The notes under the pieces were generated by a model. It worked only from the letters and a program-made list of their open reading frames with translations, did no database searches and was not told the origin of the DNA. The position numbers and the translations under genes were made by a program. Shown piece by piece: positions 1 through 3,182 of a DNA stretch of 5,530 bases; positions within the stretch are counted from its first letter, which is position 1, and every line of letters begins with the position of its first letter. The stretch lies in NCBI GenBank assembly GCA_018056405.1, contig JAGPFT010000226.1, positions 1-5,530 on the forward strand, read 5' to 3'. The DNA comes from Anaerolineae bacterium (GTDB taxonomy: Bacteria; Chloroflexota; Anaerolineae; Aggregatilineales; Aggregatilineaceae).

Positions 1-273
1 ACCCGGCAGGCGCGGCCCCTTGCGCCGCCGGTGAGGGGCTTGCTCGCTCTCCAGCTCGCGCAGCAACAGCTCCAGGTCCAGCCCCAGGAAGCGCGCATAG
101 TTGCGCAGGAAGCCCTGCGCCTGGACGGGCGTCATGCTGGCGTAGTCGCCCAGTTCCAGTGCCTCCAGGTACTTGAGGCGAATACGAGTCCCCTGCTCAA
201 CATCGGCCAGGGACAGCTCTTTGGCTTCGCGGGCCTCGCGCAGACGCTGGCCCAGAGCTTGTGCATCGCTCAC
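1..273 (-). CDS. RodZ-like helix-turn-helix protein, N-terminal part (runs off left edge)
   Basis: The first 91 codons of a gene that continues beyond the left edge. Read from a GTG at 273-271, the protein starts (M)SDAQALGQRLREAREAKE and carries the HTH_25 pattern: a short LGQRLREARE helix, then LSLADVEQGTRIRLKYLEALE, then GDYASMTPVQAQGFLRNYARFLGLD. The 'TRI..KYLEALE.GDY' and 'GFLRNYARFLGLD' signatures are those of the cytoplasmic domain of RodZ and related proteins, which in characterised bacteria bind MreB and affect cell shape. The GTG is chosen because an in-frame TGA lies upstream with no ATG or GTG between, and GGGAG at 287-283 sits 9 nt before it. The last visible residues (HRRRKGPRLPG) are basic, as expected before a membrane segment, but the transmembrane and periplasmic parts are outside the window. 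Without them it could also be another HTH_25 membrane protein, so no gene symbol is given. Transcription probably starts from the promoter at 522-549. Confidence 0.85.
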   Translation of the reverse strand, partial: MSDAQALGQRLREAREAKELSLADVEQGTRIRLKYLEALELGDYASMTPVQAQGFLRNYARFLGLDLELLLRELESEQAPHRRRKGPRLPG

Positions 274-521
274 GCCGGCATACTCCCAGACAGGTAGTTT
301 GGGGACGGCCAGGCATCAGGAATATCTGTGGTTTGCAGCGGCTCTCAGGAGTTTACCTCACCCCCAGCCTCACTGCGCCCGGCTTGCCCCCTCTCCGCGG
401 CGGAGAGGGAGCGGCGAGGCGCGTTAGCGCCAAGCGGAGGTGAGGTAAACAAAACGCCGTCTTCATAACTTCCTGCGTGCCGTTCGCCCCTGACACATGA
501 TGGGGGAGAATCGCACCGCCG
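274..521 (-). other. Long leader of the RodZ-like gene; no gene
   Basis: Between the promoter at 522-549 and the GTG at 273 there are about 240 bases without a credible gene. Plus-strand open frames here are short, overlap each other and show no family signature. The stretch holds copy 1 of the 100-bp palindromic repeat (351-450). If the promoter is used, the repeat is transcribed as part of the 5' untranslated leader. The parts outside the repeat (274-350 and 451-521) show no further structure that I can support. Confidence 0.5.
351..450 (+). repeat. 100-bp palindromic intergenic repeat, copy 1
   Basis: The element begins GTTTACCTCACC and ends GGTGAGGTAAAC, a perfect 12-bp terminal inverted repeat (351-362 with 439-450). 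Inside are three smaller hairpins: AGCC 366-369 with GGCT 381-384, a 9-bp stem 389-397 with 401-409 (CCCTCTCCG, loop CGG), and GGCGC 418-422 with GCGCC 427-431 around GTTA. Together they can be drawn as a cloverleaf. The reverse complement of 3013-3112 matches it along nearly its whole length. It encodes no protein and no flanking target duplication was visible. It resembles REP- or MITE-type dispersed elements. The family name is unknown to me. Confidence 0.85.
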
Positions 522-549
522 ACTATAACAAAAAGCGGGTGATCGTCAA
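522..549 (-). promoter_or_regulatory. Sigma70-type promoter for the RodZ-like gene
   Basis: Read on the minus strand, TTGACG (549-544) is followed by a 16-base spacer and TATAGT (527-522). Each hexamer matches the TTGACA/TATAAT consensus at five of six positions, and the spacing is in the usual range. The start point would be near 514-516, about 240 bases before the GTG at 273. The -35 box falls in the loop of the terminator hairpin and the -10 box lies just after its T tract, so the two signals are superimposed. This is a pattern match only. The spacer is partly the terminator stem. Confidence 0.55.
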
Positions 550-560
550 ATTCACCCGCT
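530..560 (-). terminator. Rho-independent terminator after the rplI / zinc-ribbon operon
   Basis: On the minus strand AGCGGGTGA (560-552) pairs perfectly with TCACCCGCT (542-534) around a 9-base loop, followed by TTTT (533-530). It lies 26 bases downstream of the stop codon of the 109-aa gene, the expected place for the end of that transcript. On the plus strand the hairpin is followed by TGTGC, so it should work in one direction only. Confidence 0.8.
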
Positions 561-586
561 TGTGCATTTCTCTGAAAGCGGCGCGC

Positions 587-916
587 TCAGTCCTCGGCCA
601 GCAGATCGATCATGTCCCCTCTGAACCGGCTGAGGAAAGCCCGCCACTCCGCCACGTCGAGCGCAGAGAGAGGCGGCAGGAACGGGCCGTGCGGGCCATC
701 CAGCCGCAAGTACGGCAACTCGTCATAGGCGGTGATCACGCGCTGCGCGCTGCACGCCGGACAGGTTGCCATCAACGACCATTCGTCGTGCTCGTGCTGC
801 GTCACACGCACATCAGAGGGCGTGTAGGCAGCATGGCACTGTGCACAGGCCAGATGGCGCGTCACAAAACCAATCAGATCAATCGCTGTGCCAGCACTCG
901 ATTCGTCAGCGCGCAT
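587..916 (-). CDS. Small protein with two CxxC pairs (predicted zinc ribbon), unknown function
   Basis: A 109-residue protein of unrecognised function. Two cysteine pairs, CAQC (24-27) and CPAC (52-55), are 24 residues apart, the geometry of a zinc ribbon. Several histidines lie near or between them (21, 28, 41, 43). The C-terminal third (LSALDVAEWRAFLSRFRGDM, then an acidic end) looks like an amphipathic helix. There is no signal peptide or membrane segment, so it is probably cytoplasmic. The ATG at 916-914 is the first possible start because an in-frame TGA immediately precedes it. No clear Shine-Dalgarno is seen, which fits translation coupled to the upstream gene. It begins 24 bases after the rplI stop and ends just before a terminator, so it is very likely co-transcribed with rplI. 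Zinc binding is inferred from the cysteines; a role with RNA or the ribosome would be a guess from context. Confidence 0.8.
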   Translation of the reverse strand: MRADESSAGTAIDLIGFVTRHLACAQCHAAYTPSDVRVTQHEHDEWSLMATCPACSAQRVITAYDELPYLRLDGPHGPFLPPLSALDVAEWRAFLSRFRGDMIDLLAED

Positions 917-924
917 TCAAGGCG

Positions 925-940
925 ACCGTGTGGACACGGT
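925..940 (-). other. Short hairpin between rplI and the zinc-ribbon gene
   Basis: ACCGTG and CACGGT form a 6-bp stem around a 4-base loop that fills most of the 24-base gap, starting directly after the rplI stop codon (943-941). There is no T tract, so it is not a terminator. It could slow ribosomes or protect the message, or be chance. Confidence 0.35.
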
Positions 941-1540
941 CTACTCCGCCGACTCGCCTGGGGGTTCGGCTTCGCCTGCCGGCTCAGGCTCGGCAGCTTC
1001 GCCCGCTTCAACAGCTTCTTCTGTTTCGACCGCCGTGAAGGTCTGTTCTTCGACCAGGCTGGCGACCTGCTGGCCCGCCAGGTACGCAGGGACTTCTTCT
1101 TCACGGATGACGACGACGCGCAACACAGGAGAGACATGGGCGGCGATGCGCACTGGGACTTCGTGCACGCCCAGCTCGCGCAACGGGCGCTCGCTGATGC
1201 GCCGGCGGTTGATGTCCACGCCGGTCTTTTCCAGCAGGGCCTGGGCGATGTCACGGGTGGTGATCGAGCCGTACAGCTTGCGGTTCTTGCCCGCCTTGAC
1301 GCCGAAGACCAGTTCCACGCCGTGAATCTTCTGCGCGGCCTCGTGCTCCATGCTGCGCAGTTCTTCGCGGCGCTGGGCTGCCTGCTTGATCAGGTGCTGG
1401 TTTTCACGCAGCGCGCCCGGCGTCGCCTTGATCGCCAAGCCACGGGGGATCAGGTAGTTGCGGGCGAATCCATCGGCCACAGTCACCACGTCGCCGGCGA
1501 CCCCGTGCTTGTAGACGTACTCTTTGAGTATGACCTTCAT
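941..1540 (-). CDS. rplI: 50S ribosomal protein L9 (bL9) with acidic C-terminal extension
   Basis: Ribosomal protein bL9 binds 23S rRNA at the base of the L1 stalk and helps maintain reading frame. The N-terminal RNA-binding domain is clear: MKVILKEYVYKHGVAGDVVT and then VADGFARNYLIPRGLAIKAT (residues 1-40), matching the family pattern 'GDVV.V.dG.aRNyLiP.g.A'. A long charged connecting helix follows (about 42-75), then the C-terminal domain with KLYGSITTRDIAQAL (88-102) and GVDINRRRI (107-115). The usual length is near 150 residues; this protein has 199. From about residue 149 it has an added tail, ending in a run of Glu, Ala and Pro with no aromatic residues, probably disordered. GAGGAAG at 1553-1547 ends 6 nt before the ATG and supports the start. 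The neighbours differ from the common rpsF-ssb-rpsR-rplI order: xdhC is upstream and a zinc-ribbon gene downstream. A TATCAT at 1699-1694 could be a -10 box, but no good -35 box was seen. Confidence 0.97.
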   Translation of the reverse strand: MKVILKEYVYKHGVAGDVVTVADGFARNYLIPRGLAIKATPGALRENQHLIKQAAQRREELRSMEHEAAQKIHGVELVFGVKAGKNRKLYGSITTRDIAQALLEKTGVDINRRRISERPLRELGVHEVPVRIAAHVSPVLRVVVIREEEVPAYLAGQQVASLVEEQTFTAVETEEAVEAGEAAEPEPAGEAEPPGESAE

Positions 1541-1607
1541 CGTCTGCTTCCTCGAACGCTCAATGGTTGCAGGGGGCGCATTTTGTGTTCCAGGCGGGCC
1601 TGGGTTT

Positions 1608-1643
1608 GTAGGGGCGGGTTTTCGAAACCCGCCCCGCTCCTAC
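1608..1643. repeat. GC-rich inverted repeat in the rplI leader
   Basis: GGGGCGGGTTT (1611-1621) pairs perfectly with AAACCCGCCCC (1625-1635) around a 3-base loop, and the ends GTA (1608-1610) and TAC (1641-1643) add an outer pairing across a short bulge. Neither strand has a following T tract, so it is probably not an intrinsic terminator although it lies between xdhC and rplI. The starting GTAGGGGC is shared with the palindrome at 2961-2988, which suggests dispersed repeats of a related kind. It lies about 70 bases upstream of the rplI start and would be in the rplI leader if the TATCAT at 1699-1694 is a promoter element. Confidence 0.6.
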
Positions 1644-1729
1644 CGCGAATCTTCGCGCTCCGCAATCCGCCATGCGCCTGGTGCAAGGCGGCTATGATAC
1701 CGCAATCCCGCAGCGAAATCTAGGGTCTG

Positions 1730-2761
1730 TTAACCCGCCGTCATCCCGCCGGGACGCCCATTCTTCACGGCGATGACCTCGGCGATGATGCTCAGCGCGA
1801 TCTCCTCCGCCGACTTGCCGCCCAGGTCCAGCCCCACCGGTGTGTGAATGGGTGGAAGCTGGGCCAGGTCCAGCCCGGCGGCCTGAGCGCGCTCGGCGCG
1901 CTCGACGGCACGCTGTGGCTTGCCGATGGCTCCCAGGTAGGCGAGCGGTCGTCCGGCCAGGGCGCGCAACATGGCATCCTCGAAGCGCGGCTCGTGGTTG
2001 AGCGAGACGGCATACGTCCGCCGGCTCACACCGACGCGGGCCACGACCTCCGCCGGCCAGAGGGCCAGCACCTCGTCGGCGTCGGGGTGCTTTTCGCGGG
2101 TGGCGAAGGCCGGGCGCGCGTCCGTCACCACCGTGCGGAAGCCCAGCAATCGGGCGAAGCGCACCAGCGGCACGGCGATCTGCTCCCCGCCGAAGATGAG
2201 CAGCGTGGGCGGGGGTAGGGCCGGCTCCAGCAGGGCGATGCGCCCATCCGCGTAGGTGATTGTCTGCGGCAGGTCGGACTCCAGCGTGGCCAGCGCGTCG
2301 CCCAGCACCGCTTCCGGCAGGGGAGCGGACGCCGTGTTGTCGGGCAGGACGTGGGCGTGCAAGGGGCGCGGGTGCAGCGGCTCGTTGGGCGCGCACAGGG
2401 TGACGAGGACGCGCGTGGGCGGCGCGCTGAGCAGATCGAGCAGGGCGCGATCCAGCCGCTCGACGAGCACGTCAATCTGCCCGTCGCAGTTCAGGCCGAT
2501 CTCGACCAGCGGGTTCTCGACGTGCTTGTAGTGCAGCATCAACGGGCCGTCGCCGGCCAGCACGTCGCACGCCGCCTCGTAGACGTCGGTCTCCACGCAG
2601 CCGCCGCTGACCGCCCCGACGAAGCGGTCGTCGCTGGTCATGACCATGCGCGCGCCGAGCGGTTGCGCCGACGATCCGCGAATGCGCACGATGGTCGCCA
2701 GGGCGACGGCTTCGCCGGCATCGAGCCAGGCGGCTGCTTGTTGGGTGAGATCATTGTTCAT
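1730..2761 (-). CDS. XdhC/CoxI-family molybdenum-enzyme maturation protein
   Basis: XdhC-family proteins bind molybdenum cofactor and deliver it, after sulfuration, to xanthine dehydrogenase or CO-dehydrogenase-type hydroxylases in the cytoplasm. This 343-residue protein has the full two-domain layout. The N-terminal domain has RIRGSSAQPLGARMVM (26-41), GAVSGGCVE (49-57) and GLNCDGQIDVLVE (89-101), keeping the family cysteines at 55 and 92. The C-terminal Rossmann-type domain has LLIFGGEQIAVPLVRFARLLGF (187-208), TDARPAFAT (213-221), AYLGAIG (274-280) and IHTPVGLDLGGKSAEEIALS (305-324). The glycine loop reads FGGEQIA where family members usually have a GxG form such as FGAG, and the later 'TH.' motif reads LNHE. 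The ATG at 2761-2759 fits the family N-terminus (LDAGEAVALATIVRI), but no Shine-Dalgarno precedes it. No hydroxylase subunit genes are visible here, so the client enzyme cannot be named. Confidence 0.93.
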   Translation of the reverse strand: MNNDLTQQAAAWLDAGEAVALATIVRIRGSSAQPLGARMVMTSDDRFVGAVSGGCVETDVYEAACDVLAGDGPLMLHYKHVENPLVEIGLNCDGQIDVLVERLDRALLDLLSAPPTRVLVTLCAPNEPLHPRPLHAHVLPDNTASAPLPEAVLGDALATLESDLPQTITYADGRIALLEPALPPPTLLIFGGEQIAVPLVRFARLLGFRTVVTDARPAFATREKHPDADEVLALWPAEVVARVGVSRRTYAVSLNHEPRFEDAMLRALAGRPLAYLGAIGKPQRAVERAERAQAAGLDLAQLPPIHTPVGLDLGGKSAEEIALSIIAEVIAVKNGRPGGMTAG

Positions 2762-2839
2762 GGTTGGCAGTGGCCATTGGTTATTGGTGGTTGGTTATTG
2801 GTTGTTGGGAGTGATCAGTTGTCGGTTGTCGGTGATCAG
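2762..2839. repeat. Low-complexity GGTTATTGG-like stretch upstream of xdhC
   Basis: Directly upstream of the xdhC ATG is a stretch made of variants of GGTTATTGG and GGTTGTTGG (about 2762-2810), followed by a tandem TTGTCGG pair (2819-2825 and 2826-2832) between two copies of GTGATCAG (2811-2818 and 2832-2839). Open frames across it read as Trp/Leu/Val/Gly-rich strings and are not credible proteins. A related motif, TGACCAACAAC, occurs twice further right (2893-2903 and 3168-3178). It lacks a ribosome-binding site for xdhC. Confidence 0.65.
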
Positions 2840-2960
2840 ACCACGTATCTACCTTGCTGGCAGTGCGCTGTATCACTGGCTGATGGCCGCTGTGACCAAC
2901 AACTTATAACCTTAACAATGTCAGATTATGGATGAGACAATCAGAAATGGCATGGTTTTC
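2840..2960. other. AT-richer intergenic pocket, possible xdhC promoter region
   Basis: This 121-base stretch is richer in A and T than the rest of the window. On the minus strand it contains promoter-like -10 hexamers CATAAT and TATAAG, but no matching -35 box at 16-18 bases from either. It is the most likely place for an xdhC promoter, stated only on composition and position. No gene is seen. Confidence 0.3.
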
Positions 2961-2988
2961 GTAGGGGCCATTTGCAATACGCCCCTAC
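2961..2988. repeat. 28-bp palindrome GTAGGGGC...GCCCCTAC
   Basis: GTAGGGGC (2961-2968) and GCCCCTAC (2981-2988) are exact inverted copies, and the centre TTGCAA (2972-2977) is itself palindromic. Only three symmetrical positions (CAT against TAC) are unpaired. No T tract follows on either strand. It shares GTAGGGGC with the repeat at 1608-1643 and touches the next hairpin at 2987. Confidence 0.65.
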
Positions 2989-3014
2989 CAGGCGCTGCTT
3001 CGCTGCGCCCTGGT
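2987..3014. repeat. 28-bp imperfect hairpin linking two palindromes
   Basis: ACCAGG (2987-2992) pairs with CCTGGT (3009-3014), and the interior contains further partial pairing (CGC with GCG, and two GCTGC copies). It overlaps the palindrome on its left by two bases and the 100-bp repeat on its right by two bases, forming a continuous chain of inverted repeats from 2961 to 3112. Confidence 0.5.
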
Positions 3015-3112
3015 TTACCTCACCCCCGCTCGGCCCGCTGACGCGGGCCTCGCCGCCCCCTCTCCAACGTGGAGAGGGGGCAAGCCGAACGTAGTGAGGC
3101 TGGGGGTGAGGT
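3013..3112 (-). repeat. 100-bp palindromic intergenic repeat, copy 2 (inverted)
   Basis: In reverse complement this matches copy 1 at 351-450: both read CCTCACCCCCAGCCTCACT, then CGGCTTGCCCCCTCTCC, then GGCGAGGC, then GGTGAGGTAAAC or a one-base variant. The central stem is longer here: 3056-3066 pairs with 3070-3080 over 11 bp. The side arm GGCCCGC (3032-3038) with GCGGGCC (3043-3049) has 7 bp. The other side arm is AGCC 3083-3086 with GGCT 3098-3101. The terminal repeat is GTTTACCTCACC at the left; at the right it decays after GGTGAGGT, so this copy has lost the last four bases of its end. It lies 70 bases downstream of the WD40 gene stop. Confidence 0.85.
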
Positions 3113-3182
3113 CCATGCTTCCACAGCAAACGAGTGGCTGACAACCTTTGCACGCACCCACAGCCAATGACCAACAACCTCC

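Noticed and set aside
351..450. tRNA gene, because of the cloverleaf-like fold
   Set aside because: It has no TTC-type T loop sequence, no D-loop signature and no anticodon arm of correct size, and it is 100 bp with a 12-bp outer stem.
1694..1722. rplI promoter with TATCAT and TAGATT
   Set aside because: The -10 box is plausible but the -35 hexamer matches consensus at only about three positions, so it is not listed as a feature.
497..1723. 408-codon plus-strand open frame
   Set aside because: It lies antisense to the zinc-ribbon gene and the clearly recognisable rplI. Its protein is rich in Arg, His and Leu with no family signature, a usual shadow in GC-rich DNA.
1692..2396. 234-codon minus-strand frame overlapping xdhC
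   Set aside because: It is out of frame with the well-supported xdhC, rich in Arg/Ala/Gly/Pro and without conserved motifs.
2811..2839. CRISPR-like or operator pair (GTGATCAG twice)
   Set aside because: There are only two 8-base copies inside a low-complexity stretch, so chance or local slippage is enough to explain them.
3056..3080. Central stem of repeat copy 2 as terminator of the WD40 gene
   Set aside because: The stem is strong but no T tract follows on the minus strand, and the stem belongs to a repeat also found in an unrelated position.
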